64,000 nucleotides of DNA from Streptosporangiaceae bacterium NEAU-GS5 (GCA_017592665.1 JAGFNW010000005.1:124001-188000), one strand, 5' to 3'; positions 41,674 to 50,373 are shown, counted from the stretch's first letter. Notes: a model not told the origin generated them from the letters alone. Made by a program: numbers and translations.

Positions 41674-42587
41674 AGGATCGCGAGGGGGTTGATCGGGCTG
41701 CCGGTCCCCCCTTCGATTTTCAACGGCGCGGCGACGAAGACGAAGTCGCGGGCGCCCGGCGGAAGGTCCTCAAGCCAGAGCATCTCCACCAGGTGGATGC
41801 CGTGCCGCCAGAGCAGGATCAGGTGAAGATCGTCGTCGAGGGGTTCGTCGGACAGCTGCCGGGCGTTGAGCCCGCCGATGGCCGCGTTGTCGGAGGCGAC
41901 CACGGCCACGTCCCGCTCGGCCAGCCAGCGCCCGGCGTCCGCGGCCAGGCCCGGCTGGCCCGACCAGTACTCCTCGGGTGAGCGTGCCCAGGTCAACGGC
42001 CATCCTGTGCGGATGACCGCGACGTCTCCCGGCCGCACGTCCCCTATCTCAGCCAACAGATCCGCAGATATCCGGAAATCGTGGGCGAGGTGCTCGACGC
42101 CGAGGTGCCGGGGCACGTCGAACAGCACGCCGCGGGCGACCACGCCGCCGACCGTCTCGATGCCGCAGCTCCTGGCCCCATAGGACCGGACCCGGGCGGC
42201 CGGATGGCCGTTGTAGAGGGCGTCCCCCGTCCACATGTGGCACAGGGCGTCCATGTGGGTGGTCGTGCCGTGGTGGGTGACGATCAGCGCGTCGTCGGCC
42301 ATCTGGAGGCCGGGACCGATCGGCCGGGCCCCGGCCACGTAATCGGCCCCGTCGACGGACATGAAGTGCTGCGGCAGCGGGCGCCCGCGCAGGTGCGGCA
42401 CGCTCGCCGGCGCGGCCGACGAGGTGGCGCCGCGGATCGGCATCGACAGGCTCACCACCTGGCCGGTCCGCGCCGACCCGAGGGCCCGGAGCACGGTCTC
42501 CCCGGTCAGCAGGTTGAGCGTGCCCCGCTGGTCATCTGGGCCGAAGCGGCCCCAGTTGTTAGGCTCGGTTGCCAAGCAAGCGCTCAC
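41670..42587 (-). CDS. Cyclase-family (kynurenine formamidase-like) hydrolase
   Basis: A protein of up to 305 residues of the PF04199 cyclase family. THHGTTTHMDALCHMW carries the HxGTHxD metal motif (one Thr inserted variant), followed by GIETVGGVVARGVLFD and later EMLWLEDLPPG. Members hydrolyse amides, lactones or C-C bonds. The only start near the family N-terminus is GTG 42587, which lies in a KstR2-like operator and has no Shine-Dalgarno, so it may be leaderless or start a few codons later. It is convergent (4-base overlap) with the ligase-like gene. Confidence 0.78.
   Translation of the reverse strand: MSACLATEPNNWGRFGPDDQRGTLNLLTGETVLRALGSARTGQVVSLSMPIRGATSSAAPASVPHLRGRPLPQHFMSVDGADYVAGARPIGPGLQMADDALIVTHHGTTTHMDALCHMWTGDALYNGHPAARVRSYGARSCGIETVGGVVARGVLFDVPRHLGVEHLAHDFRISADLLAEIGDVRPGDVAVIRTGWPLTWARSPEEYWSGQPGLAADAGRWLAERDVAVVASDNAAIGGLNARQLSDEPLDDDLHLILLWRHGIHLVEMLWLEDLPPGARDFVFVAAPLKIEGGTGSPINPLAIL
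42572..42587. promoter_or_regulatory. KstR2-like operator 7 (on the cyclase start)
   Basis: CCAAGCAAGCGCTCAC, 13 of 16 to the consensus with an intact left half. It covers the putative GTG of the cyclase gene and lies 33 bases before the serine hydrolase start. Confidence 0.6.
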
Positions 42588-42619
42588 TTTCGGTTTGTTG
42601 TCATAGCACGGGGAGCGAC

Positions 42620-43768
42620 ATGATCCACGGGCACTGCGACCCCAGGTTCGCCCGCGTCCGCCAGGTCTTCGAACGGCACTTCGCCGAAGGCCAGGAGCTG
42701 GGCGCGGCGTTCGCCGTCTTCGAGCACGGCGAGGCCGTCGTCGACCTGTGGGGCGGGGTGGCCGACCGGAACACCGGCCGCGAATGGCAGGCCCACACGC
42801 CCGTCTTCGCGTACTCGTGCACGAAGGCCGTCTCCGGCACGGCGCTTCTGCTGCTGGCCGAGCGGGGCCTGGTGGACCTGGCCGCGCCCGTCGCCGACTG
42901 CTGGCCGGAGTTCGGCGCGACCGGCGTGACGGTCGAGCACGTGCTCTCCCACCAGGCCGGGCTGCCGGCCATCGACGAGCGCGTGCCGGTGGAGGAGTTC
43001 GAGGACCTGCCCGCCATCGCGGCCCGCCTGGCCGGCCAGGCGCCCATCTGGGAGCCCGGCACGGCGCACGGCTATCACGCCCTGACGTACGGCTTCCTGG
43101 TCGGGGAGATCATCCGGCGGGTGAGCGGGAAGTCGGCCGGCGAGCTGGTGGCCGCGGAGATCGCCGGGCCGAACGGCTTGGAGATGTGGCTGGGCGCCCC
43201 GCCCGACGTCGCCGACCGCACGGCCCGGCTGTCGGCCGGCGAGCGCGCCCAGGCGCCGCAGGTGATCAGCGAGGTGAACGGCCCGGCGTCGGAGGCGGCG
43301 GCCGCGGCGCAGGATCGCGACAGCCTCATGAACCGGGCCATGAGCAACCCGCCGCTGCACAAGCTCCGGGGCGGCGCCAACAACCCGGTCGCGCTGCGCG
43401 CCGGCTGGCCCGCGATCGGGCTGGTCACCACGGCACGCGCGCTCGCCGGCTTCTACCGCGACCTGGTCGCTGGGCGGATCCTGCAGCCCGGCACGCTCGC
43501 CGAGGCGCTGCGCCCGCGCGTGAAGGGCCCGGATCGGGTGCTGTACATCGACAGCTCCTTCGGCCTTGGATACATGCGGCCGGGATCCACGCTGCCCGCG
43601 CCGCGGCCGAGCGCGTTCGGGCACACGGGACTCGGCGGGTCCATCGGCATGGGCGACGTCGAGCTCGGGCTCGGGATGGCCTACACCATGAACAAGCTCG
43701 CCTCGGCGCTCACCGGCAGCCTGCGGGCCCATCACCTGGTCGAAGCCGTCTACGCGTCGCTCGACTGA
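42620..43768 (+). CDS. Serine hydrolase, class C beta-lactamase fold (esterase type)
   Basis: A protein of 382 residues. SCTK provides the SxxK nucleophile/base pair, YHAL stands at the Tyr motif (YxN in beta-lactamases) and GHTGLGG at the KTG-like position. This is the EstB/LipL-type pattern, so ester or lactone hydrolysis is likelier than beta-lactam resistance. GGGGAG precedes ATG 42620. It shares its promoter region and KstR2-like operator with the cyclase gene. No signal peptide. Confidence 0.83.
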   Translation: MIHGHCDPRFARVRQVFERHFAEGQELGAAFAVFEHGEAVVDLWGGVADRNTGREWQAHTPVFAYSCTKAVSGTALLLLAERGLVDLAAPVADCWPEFGATGVTVEHVLSHQAGLPAIDERVPVEEFEDLPAIAARLAGQAPIWEPGTAHGYHALTYGFLVGEIIRRVSGKSAGELVAAEIAGPNGLEMWLGAPPDVADRTARLSAGERAQAPQVISEVNGPASEAAAAAQDRDSLMNRAMSNPPLHKLRGGANNPVALRAGWPAIGLVTTARALAGFYRDLVAGRILQPGTLAEALRPRVKGPDRVLYIDSSFGLGYMRPGSTLPAPRPSAFGHTGLGGSIGMGDVELGLGMAYTMNKLASALTGSLRAHHLVEAVYASLD

Positions 43769-43782
43769 TCTCACCGCCCGGC

Positions 43783-44514
43783 TCATTGCATCGTCACCCC
43801 ACCGCTGACCGACAGCGTCTGGCCGGTGATGTAGGCGGCGCGGTCGGTGCAGAGGTAGGCGACCAGCCCGGCGACGTCGTCCGCGCTGCCGAGACGGCGC
43901 AGCGGGATGGCCTTGACCAGCTTCTCGACCAGCTCGGGCGAGGCCACCCGGCGCAGCATGGGCGTGTCGGTCGGGCCGGGGCAGACCACGTTGGACGTCA
44001 CGTTGCCCCGGGCCGCCTCCCTGGCCAGGGTCTTGGCGAGGCCGAACAGACCCGCCTTGGTCGCCGCGTAGGCGCCCTCGCCGCCCGAGCCGGCCTTCGC
44101 CCCATCGGAGGAGACGAACACCAGCCGGCCCCAGCCGCGGTCGAGCATGCCGGGCAGCATCCGCTGGGTGAGCAGCATGGGACCGCGCAGGTTGACGGCC
44201 CACATGAGCTCCCAGTGGGAGGGATCGCTGGTGACGAAGGGCTCGACGATCGACACCCCGGCCGCGTGGACGAGGATGTCCGCGGCCCCGACGGCCGCCC
44301 CGAACTCCTCGATCGACGCCGGATCGCCCACGTCGATCCGTACGGCCCGGCCACCTGCCGACTCGGCCACCCGCGCGGCGGCGGCCTCGTCGAGATCGGC
44401 CACGATCACGTCCGCGCCGAGCGCGGCGAGGTCGGCGCAGACGGCCGCGCCGATGGCCCCGGCCCCGCCCGTCACCACCGCGGTCCTGCCGTCGAGCCGC
44501 ATGCCACGCATCAC
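43783..44514 (-). CDS. SDR oxidoreductase
   Basis: A protein of 243 residues: TGGAGAIGAAVCADLAALGA cofactor loop, HAAGVS at the NNAG position, VSSDGAKAG with the catalytic Ser, and YAATKAG. A catalytic set is present, so it should be active; the alcohol substrate is unknown. Starts at 44514, 44511 or 44502 are all in frame. A KstR2-like operator begins 10 bases upstream. Confidence 0.82.
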   Translation of the reverse strand: MMRGMRLDGRTAVVTGGAGAIGAAVCADLAALGADVIVADLDEAAAARVAESAGGRAVRIDVGDPASIEEFGAAVGAADILVHAAGVSIVEPFVTSDPSHWELMWAVNLRGPMLLTQRMLPGMLDRGWGRLVFVSSDGAKAGSGGEGAYAATKAGLFGLAKTLAREAARGNVTSNVVCPGPTDTPMLRRVASPELVEKLVKAIPLRRLGSADDVAGLVAYLCTDRAAYITGQTLSVSGGVTMQ

Positions 44515-44523
44515 GCGTCACAA

Positions 44524-44539
44524 CCTAGCACTTGCTTGG
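44524..44539. promoter_or_regulatory. KstR2-like operator 8 (SDR)
   Basis: CCTAGCACTTGCTTGG; reversed it is CCAAGCAAGTGCTAGG, 14 of 16 to the consensus. It is adjacent to the SDR start on the minus strand. Confidence 0.65.
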
Positions 44540-44561
44540 CAGCAACGACCCGGGCCGCCGC

Positions 44562-45023
44562 TCAGCCGCCGAAGTCGCCGGCGTCTTCGGGGTCACAGGG
44601 CATCTGCTTGGCCTCCGCCTCGCAGGCGGCGGCCTCGTCGATCCTGCCCAGCGTGCGCAGAATCCCGGCCTGCGTGTGCAGGGCCTGGAAGAACAGGCCG
44701 CCGCCCTCCGTGCGCGCGAGGTCGGCGGCCTCCGCGGCGAAGGGGAGCGCGTCGCCGGCCTTGCCGTACGCGCTGAGGAAGCGGGCCATCTTGTGCAGCG
44801 AGCCGGCCAGCAGGCGGCCGCACTCGAGCGGATCGTCCTTGAAGTATTCGCGGGCGGCCTCGACCGCCTTGGCCAGCACGCGACGGGCCTTGCGCCGCCG
44901 CCCCATGCCGCGCAAAGTCTCGGCATACGCGAGCAACCCCCCTACGACCGCATCCCCCGGCGCCCCCCGTGGGATCTCAGCGTCGCGCAGGAGTCTCGGG
45001 TTACCGAACCCGTCCTTCGCCAC
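44562..45023 (-). CDS. Small TPR-like protein
   Basis: A protein of 153 residues made of helical pairs with a TPR pattern: LAYAETLRGMGRRRKARRVL, SLHKMARFLSAYGKAGDAL and QAGILRTLGRIDEAA. No enzymatic or secretion motif. It probably mediates protein contacts; the partner is unknown. It does not appear to belong to the KstR2-like units on either side. Confidence 0.65.
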   Translation of the reverse strand: MAKDGFGNPRLLRDAEIPRGAPGDAVVGGLLAYAETLRGMGRRRKARRVLAKAVEAAREYFKDDPLECGRLLAGSLHKMARFLSAYGKAGDALPFAAEAADLARTEGGGLFFQALHTQAGILRTLGRIDEAAACEAEAKQMPCDPEDAGDFGG

Positions 45024-45060
45024 TGGCTGTCACCTCATGCTCACGGATGTTCTCCACCCT

Positions 45061-45690
45061 CTACCGAGTGAGGCCCGGAGTCCAGACCTCAGTGAGGGCG
45101 TCCGTGGTGACTCTGGCGGCGAGCAGGCCGATGGTGTGGCGCAGCACGGCCTCGGCGTAGTCTTCCGGCACTCCGGCGACCGCGTCGGTCACCACGGCCA
45201 CGCGATAGCCGAGGTCGACGGCCTCCAGGGCCAGGCCGGGAATGCCGAGGTTGAGCGAGACGCCGATGGCGACCACGGCGTCCACGCCGAGCGAGCGCAG
45301 CAGCATGTCGAGGGCCGTCCCGGTGAACGGCGAGAACCCGTGATAGCGCGCCGAGCGCAGGTCGCCGGGGTCGTCGAGTTCGGGAAGGACCTCGACGGCG
45401 CCCGTGCCCTCCAGCATGTGGCCGGGATCCTTGAGCAGGTTGCGGATGAACGGGCTGTTGGCCGTGTGCGATCCGGCGCGGTCGGCCCGGAACGCGGCCG
45501 TGCAGTGGATGACGGGCACGCCCGCGGAGCGGGCCGCGGCGAGGACGAGGCGGGCGTTGGGGACGACCCCGCGCCGCTCGCACGCCGCCACCAGATCCGG
45601 GAATTTGGTGAGATCGCCGACGACCCCGCGCTGCATCTCCATCACGAGCACGGCGGCACGGCCCGGTGAGAACGCCGTCAGGTCGGTCAC
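45061..45690 (-). CDS. Isochorismatase-fold hydrolase
   Basis: A protein of 209 residues from GTG 45690, which has GAGGGG just upstream. The family's first catalytic motif, normally VxDxQ, reads LVMEMQRG with Glu18 instead of Asp. The cysteine hydrolase position lacks Cys (AIGVSLNLGIPG), so it resembles isochorismatase proper more than nicotinamidase. The Lys motif region is not certain. A KstR2-like site begins 16 bases upstream, so a role in the regulon is likely, substrate unknown. Confidence 0.78.
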   Translation of the reverse strand: MTDLTAFSPGRAAVLVMEMQRGVVGDLTKFPDLVAACERRGVVPNARLVLAAARSAGVPVIHCTAAFRADRAGSHTANSPFIRNLLKDPGHMLEGTGAVEVLPELDDPGDLRSARYHGFSPFTGTALDMLLRSLGVDAVVAIGVSLNLGIPGLALEAVDLGYRVAVVTDAVAGVPEDYAEAVLRHTIGLLAARVTTDALTEVWTPGLTR

Positions 45691-45705
45691 GACACCCCTC
45701 AGGAT

Positions 45706-45721
45706 CCGAGCAAGCGCTTGG
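45706..45721. promoter_or_regulatory. KstR2-like operator 9 (isochorismatase-fold gene)
   Basis: CCGAGCAAGCGCTTGG, 15 of 16 to the consensus, placed 16 bases before the GTG start. A longer ORF start at 45753 would put it inside coding sequence. Confidence 0.72.
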
Positions 45722-45862
45722 GAGGGCAGCATACCCGTTGAGCATGCCTCCAATGCCTGTTCGGAGGCGCCGCAATCCCCGCGAGAGGGCGTTTCCTTCG
45801 TACAAACATCGGATTACAGCCATAAGGTGACATTTCTAGTCCGGTGACATCCGGGGTTACGG

Positions 45863-48127
45863 ATGAGACCGTCTAAACCGATGAGTGTCTGGACGGTCCC
45901 GGGTTACCGGGAAGTGCGCGAGCTCGGCGTGGGGGGCGCCGGGCGGGTCGTCCTCGCCACCTACGCCTCCACCGGCGCCTATGTCGCCATCAAATATCTC
46001 AAGGACGAACTGCGCGACGATCCCCGATTCATCGCGGCCTTCCGGCGCGAGGCCCGGGTGATGGTCGAGCTCGAAGACCCCAATATCGTACGGCTGTACG
46101 AGTACGTGGAAACAGCGCACGGCGCGGCCATAGTCATGGAGCTGGTCGACGGTGTGCCGCTGCGCCGCATCCTCTCCGAGCACGGCACGACCAGCCCCGA
46201 GGCGGCGCTCGTCGTCCTCAAGGGCTCGCTGGCCGGGCTTTCCCGGGCGCACGCCAACGGCGTGGTGCACCGCGACTACAAGCCGGAGAACGTGCTCATC
46301 CAGGCCGACGGCATGAGCAAGCTGTCCGACTTCGGCATCGCCACGCCGAGCGGCGTGTCCGGCATTTCCGCCGGCACCCCGTCCTACATGGCCCCCGAGC
46401 AGTGGAGCGGCGCGCCGCCCAGCCCCGCCACCGACGTGTACGCGGCGACCTGCGTGTTCTTCGAGTGCCTGACCGGGCACCGGCCTTACCGGGCCGACCA
46501 TCCGGCCGGGCTGCGCCAGGCCCACCAGAGCGCGCCCATTCCGAGCGGCGAGGTGCCGGGGTCGGTCCGCGTGCTGGTCCAGAAGGGACTGGCCAAGAAT
46601 CCGGGCGACCGGCCGCCGACCGCGCGGGCGTTCATCAGCGACCTCGAGGCCGCCGCGCTCTCCGCGTACGGGCCGGATTGGGAGCAGCGTGGCCGCCGTC
46701 ACCTGGCCGAGCTCGCGACCCTGCTGGCGCTGCTGTTCCCGCTGGCCAAGCCCTCGGCCACGCCCGAGGTCAGCACCTCGCTCGCGCGGACCGTGCTCCG
46801 CGGCAAGCTGGCCCAGTTCGCGCCGCGCTTCGCCATCGGCGCAGCCGTCCTCGCCGCCGTCGTGATCGCCGGAGTCATCGCGGCACGCGGGCAGACCCCG
46901 GTGGCCGACGACTCGGCGCTGACGCCGACGTCCACGGCGCAAGCCATCGCGCCCACCACCGACCCCACCGAGACGATCCCGCTCACGCCCTCCGAGGAGC
47001 CGTCGGACACGCCCACGGTCGACGGCACCGGCACGAGCGAGCCGACCAAGACCCCGACCAAGACGCCGACCCACCCCGCCGTCGTCACCACGCCTCCGAC
47101 GCACACCCCGACCAGCGCGCCGACCCACACGCCCACGCACACCCCCACCCACACGCCGACGCCCACCCCGACCGCGCACGCCGTGACAGGGCTGGCCATC
47201 ACCGCGTTCGACGGGCAGTCGGGCACGATCAGCATCGCCGCTACGACCACCAAGAAGGTCACGCTGGGCGTGCGGTGGTCGGAGGGCAGCTCGCCGAGCA
47301 AGCTCGTGGCGGCGGCGCCACAGAACATCCCGCTGGCCGGGGCCCTGGCGTACACGCCGTCCGTGCAGCACGCGTTCGCGACGCCCAAGTGCGGCACCAC
47401 GGTCTACCGGCGGCTGGAGGCGGCGACGCTGCCGAAGGCCAAGGGCGGCACGGCCGCGAAGACCGTGAAGGTCGCGGGACCGGTCTGCCCGCCGCCGTCG
47501 GTGACCAGCGCGCGGATCACCGCCTGGGACGGCGACACGGTCTCCGTCGACGTGCGGACCGGCAACGACGCCCAGGTGAAGGTCTCGGCCGTGTTCCTGC
47601 GGGACGGCCAGCAGGTGGACACGGCGTTCGGCAACGTGTCCGGGCGGACCGACTACAAGGTCCAGCTCTCCGGCAACCTCGGCACGGTCGAGTGCGGCAA
47701 GGTCGCGCTGTTCACCGTACGGGTGACCACCGATCCGGCCGCCGGCAACGGCACGCAGACGCGTGAGCTGCGCAAGTCGGGCGAGACCTGCCCGCCGCCC
47801 GTGGTGACGATCACGTCCTGGGACGGCACCAACCTGGCCATCCACGTGACGTCATCGACCACCGAGGCGATCCAGGTCGCCGTAGCCTTCAGTCAGCAGG
47901 TCGTCTTCCAGGGACAGTCGACGCCGGAGAACCCCAGATCAGCCTCGGCCACGCTGTCCGGCGCGAAGGATTACAGCAAGTCCTTCACCGTGACATACCG
48001 CGAGCCCGCCGACTGCGGGCTGACGGACACCAGGAAGGTCACGGTCACGCTCTCGCCGGGCGGGAAGAGCGACTCGGCGACCAAGGTGCTGACGTTCCCC
48101 GAGTGCTCCGGCGGCGTCATCGAGTGA
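45863..48127 (+). CDS. Membrane Ser/Thr protein kinase with triple-repeat ectodomain
   Basis: A protein of 754 residues. The kinase domain (about 14-265) is complete: GVGGAGRVV loop, VAIK Lys44, HRDYKPEN with Asp138, DFG at 156-158, and MAPEQ. One membrane span lies at about 323-341. Next is a Thr/Pro-rich stem (345-440) with THTP repeats. Three similar extracellular units of about 100 residues follow, each opening with an ITAWDG-like motif and containing a Cys pair (CGTTVYRRL, CGKVALFTV, CGLTDTRKV). It probably senses an envelope signal, though ligand and targets are unknown. Confidence 0.87.
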   Translation: MRPSKPMSVWTVPGYREVRELGVGGAGRVVLATYASTGAYVAIKYLKDELRDDPRFIAAFRREARVMVELEDPNIVRLYEYVETAHGAAIVMELVDGVPLRRILSEHGTTSPEAALVVLKGSLAGLSRAHANGVVHRDYKPENVLIQADGMSKLSDFGIATPSGVSGISAGTPSYMAPEQWSGAPPSPATDVYAATCVFFECLTGHRPYRADHPAGLRQAHQSAPIPSGEVPGSVRVLVQKGLAKNPGDRPPTARAFISDLEAAALSAYGPDWEQRGRRHLAELATLLALLFPLAKPSATPEVSTSLARTVLRGKLAQFAPRFAIGAAVLAAVVIAGVIAARGQTPVADDSALTPTSTAQAIAPTTDPTETIPLTPSEEPSDTPTVDGTGTSEPTKTPTKTPTHPAVVTTPPTHTPTSAPTHTPTHTPTHTPTPTPTAHAVTGLAITAFDGQSGTISIAATTTKKVTLGVRWSEGSSPSKLVAAAPQNIPLAGALAYTPSVQHAFATPKCGTTVYRRLEAATLPKAKGGTAAKTVKVAGPVCPPPSVTSARITAWDGDTVSVDVRTGNDAQVKVSAVFLRDGQQVDTAFGNVSGRTDYKVQLSGNLGTVECGKVALFTVRVTTDPAAGNGTQTRELRKSGETCPPPVVTITSWDGTNLAIHVTSSTTEAIQVAVAFSQQVVFQGQSTPENPRSASATLSGAKDYSKSFTVTYREPADCGLTDTRKVTVTLSPGGKSDSATKVLTFPECSGGVIE

Positions 48128-48168
48128 TGCCGGGTGATCGTGCTCTTGATCGCGCCCTTGTCGCGAAA

Positions 48169-48184
48169 CCAAGCGTGCGCTAGC
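48169..48184. promoter_or_regulatory. KstR2-like operator 10 (DUF35-ligase operon)
   Basis: CCAAGCGTGCGCTAGC keeps the left half-site and has a variant right half. The 15-base core CCAAGCGTGCGCTAG recurs in reverse at 61081-61095. It lies 11 bases before the DUF35 start. Confidence 0.65.
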
Positions 48185-48194
48185 TTGGCGATCG

Positions 48195-48542
48195 ATGACA
48201 CCGGACGCGTCCTGGGATGCCTACTGGACTGCCTGCCGCCGCGGCGAGCTGGTCGTTCAGGCCTGTACGGCATGCGCCCGCCGGGTCCATCCGCCCGCCG
48301 AGCAGTGCCCTGACTGCGGCTCCGCCGACCTCGTCTTCGCGCCCGTGTCCGGGAAGGGCGTGGTCCACACGTTCACGGTCGTCCATCGGACGCGTGGAGG
48401 GCGGCAGCCGTACGCGGTCGGGTGGGTCGACCTCGACGAGGGCGTGCGCGCGTTCGGCGAGCTGCTGACCGCGGAGCCGCGGATCGGAATGCCGGTGGAG
48501 GTCGCCTTCGTCGATGACCTGCCCTGCTGGAGGGGTCTGTGA
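48195..48542 (+). CDS. DUF35 / OB-fold zinc-ribbon protein
   Basis: A protein of 115 residues. CTAC then CPDC form the zinc ribbon, followed by an OB-fold (GKGVVHTFTVVHRT, YAVGWVDLDEG). It is related to the protein at 1512-1853. It is the first gene of a five-gene unit with a VOC protein, two CoA ligases and an SDR, but no Ltp/thiolase gene follows. The natural partner could be the orphan Ltp at 28143-29231, which is inference. Confidence 0.83.
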   Translation: MTPDASWDAYWTACRRGELVVQACTACARRVHPPAEQCPDCGSADLVFAPVSGKGVVHTFTVVHRTRGGRQPYAVGWVDLDEGVRAFGELLTAEPRIGMPVEVAFVDDLPCWRGL

Positions 48543-48883
48543 CCAAACTCGGAAATGTCATGATCCCGGTGGCGGACCTGGACGAGGCGCTCGCGTTCTA
48601 CTCGGACGCCCTGGGCCTGCCCGTCAAGTTCCGCGACGGCGACCGGTTCGCGGCGCTCGACGGCGGCGGGACCACGGTCGCCCTTGTCACGTCGCAGGAG
48701 CAGGTCGCCGGGGCCGTGGTCGCACCGTCCTACAAGGTCGACGACGTGGGCCAGGCCGTACGCGACCTGGAGAAGGCGGGGGCCGCGGTCGTCCGCGCGC
48801 CGGAGACCGGGCCGCACGAGATCAGGGCCGTGCTGCGCGACCCGTCGGGGAACCTCTTCATCGTCTATGGAGGCCTGTCATGA
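48539..48883 (+). CDS. Glyoxalase/VOC-fold protein
   Basis: A protein of 114 residues with paired beta-alpha-beta-beta-beta modules: NVMIPVADLDEALAFYSDAL and AVLRDPSGNLFIVYGG. The family's metal His residues are not obvious at the first position (NVMIP), so a racemase/epimerase or binding role is open. GTG 48539 overlaps the preceding stop and the end overlaps the ligase start, so it is coupled on both sides. Confidence 0.8.
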   Translation: MTKLGNVMIPVADLDEALAFYSDALGLPVKFRDGDRFAALDGGGTTVALVTSQEQVAGAVVAPSYKVDDVGQAVRDLEKAGAAVVRAPETGPHEIRAVLRDPSGNLFIVYGGLS

Positions 48884-50373
48884 CGAACCCGTACGGCAAC
48901 TACGGCTACGCCACCCTCACCGCCAACGCCCTGCGGACCCCCGGCCAGACCGCGCTCACCTACTGTGGCACGCAGAGTTTCACGTACGACGAGCTGAACC
49001 GCGCCGTCAACCGGCGCGCGCACGCCCTGCTGGACGCCGGGGTGGTCGCCGGCCAGCGGGTGGCGGCCCTGCTCAACGAGACGCTGAAGGTCGCCGAGAT
49101 CTACCTCGCGCAGGCCAAACTGGGCGTGGTCACCGCGGCGCTCAACCCCTACTGGCCGGTCGACACGCTGCGCGCCGTCGTCGAGGCGTCCGGGGCCACC
49201 GCATTCGTCTACGACGCGACCGTGGCGCAGGTCGTCGAGCAGATCAAGCCCGCCCTCCCGGCCGTCACCGCCTGGCTCGACGTCGACACGCTCGTCTCCG
49301 GCGACGACAGCGAGCCGCAGCCGCACGGTTTCTGGGACGACCCGGTCGCCCTCTACTACACCTCCGGCACGACAGGCCTGCCGAAGGCGGTCGTCCACAC
49401 GCACTCCTCATCGATCGCGACCGCGCAGATCTGGCTCGACGTGCCGCGCGCCCCGGACTCGGTCTTCGGCACCGGGGCGATCATCTGGGGCATCGGCTTC
49501 CCGGCCATCGTCGGGCCCGCGCTCTACGCGGGCATGCGGCTCGTCCTCGAGCAGGACTGGGGCCCGGCCAACTTCCTGACCGTCGTCCCGCGCGAGAAGG
49601 TCACCCACGTCTCGCAGATCCCGTCCTTCTACGCCGCGCTGCTGGCCGACGACGCCCACGCGGCGGTCGACCTGTCGTCGCTCCGCGTCATCATGCTCGG
49701 CGGCGAGCCGCTGACCAGTGCCATGCTCACCCGGATCAAGGACAGGCTGCCGGACGCGGGGGTCTACTCCTACTACGGCCAGACCGAGGCCCCGTACACG
49801 TGCTTCGGCCGGGTCGACGACGGCTCGACACCCCTGGGGTCCTCCGGCCGCGCCCGCCTGGGTCTCGCCGTGCGAATCACCGATCCGGACGGGAACCGCG
49901 TCGTCGGCACGGTCGGCGAGATCAACCTGGCCGGGCCGCACCGGATGGCCGGATACGACGGGCTGTCCAGCGACGAGGTCCTCCGCGACGGCTGGTACGT
50001 CGGCGGCGACCTCGGCATCGTCTCCGCGGAAGGAATCCTCACCGTGCTCGGCCGCCGCGAGGACGCCATCCTGAAGGGCGGCGTGTGGACCCAGCCGGCC
50101 GAGATCGAGGAGGCGGCCGTCGCCCTCGACGAGGTCGCCGAGGCCGGAGCCGTGGGATTGGAAGACGGCCGCATCCTCCTGGCCGTCGTCCCCCGATCAG
50201 GCCACTCCCTCGACCCCGCCAAACTGGCCGCCATCCTCGCCGAGACCCTCCCGGCCCACCAACACCCCGACCACATCCTCGTCGTCGAAGAACTCCCCCA
50301 CTCCCAAGACGCCTCCGGCGGCCCCGGCAAACTCCTCCGCCGCCACCTCCCCACCCTCCTTCCCCCCGCGTGA
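48880..50373 (+). CDS. AMP-forming acyl-CoA ligase
   Basis: A protein of 497 residues with an intact core: YYTSGTTGLPKAVVHTH, YSYYGQTEAPYTCF and GWYVGGDLG, ending with GGPGKLLRR in which the A10 Lys is present. It would activate a carboxylic acid with ATP and CoA. It is not the typical FadD3 sequence; its substrate is unknown, but operator and neighbours point to a steroid-derived or related acid. ATGA overlap with the VOC gene and GTGA overlap with the next. Confidence 0.85.
   Translation: MTNPYGNYGYATLTANALRTPGQTALTYCGTQSFTYDELNRAVNRRAHALLDAGVVAGQRVAALLNETLKVAEIYLAQAKLGVVTAALNPYWPVDTLRAVVEASGATAFVYDATVAQVVEQIKPALPAVTAWLDVDTLVSGDDSEPQPHGFWDDPVALYYTSGTTGLPKAVVHTHSSSIATAQIWLDVPRAPDSVFGTGAIIWGIGFPAIVGPALYAGMRLVLEQDWGPANFLTVVPREKVTHVSQIPSFYAALLADDAHAAVDLSSLRVIMLGGEPLTSAMLTRIKDRLPDAGVYSYYGQTEAPYTCFGRVDDGSTPLGSSGRARLGLAVRITDPDGNRVVGTVGEINLAGPHRMAGYDGLSSDEVLRDGWYVGGDLGIVSAEGILTVLGRREDAILKGGVWTQPAEIEEAAVALDEVAEAGAVGLEDGRILLAVVPRSGHSLDPAKLAAILAETLPAHQHPDHILVVEELPHSQDASGGPGKLLRRHLPTLLPPA

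Noticed and set aside
42620-43768. Beta-lactamase resistance gene
   Set aside because: The Tyr and KTG positions are of esterase type (YHAL, GHTG), there is no signal peptide, and the promoter belongs to the catabolic regulon.
47097-47170. Repeated ACCCCCAC/ACGCCGAC units suggestive of a repeat array or CRISPR
   Set aside because: They are codons of the THTP stem of the kinase, of short period and without spacers.
48684-50369. Upstream part of a 1278-residue frame leading into the fused synthetase
   Set aside because: It is the shadow of the VOC and AMP-ligase genes; the ATP-grasp homology begins after 50370.
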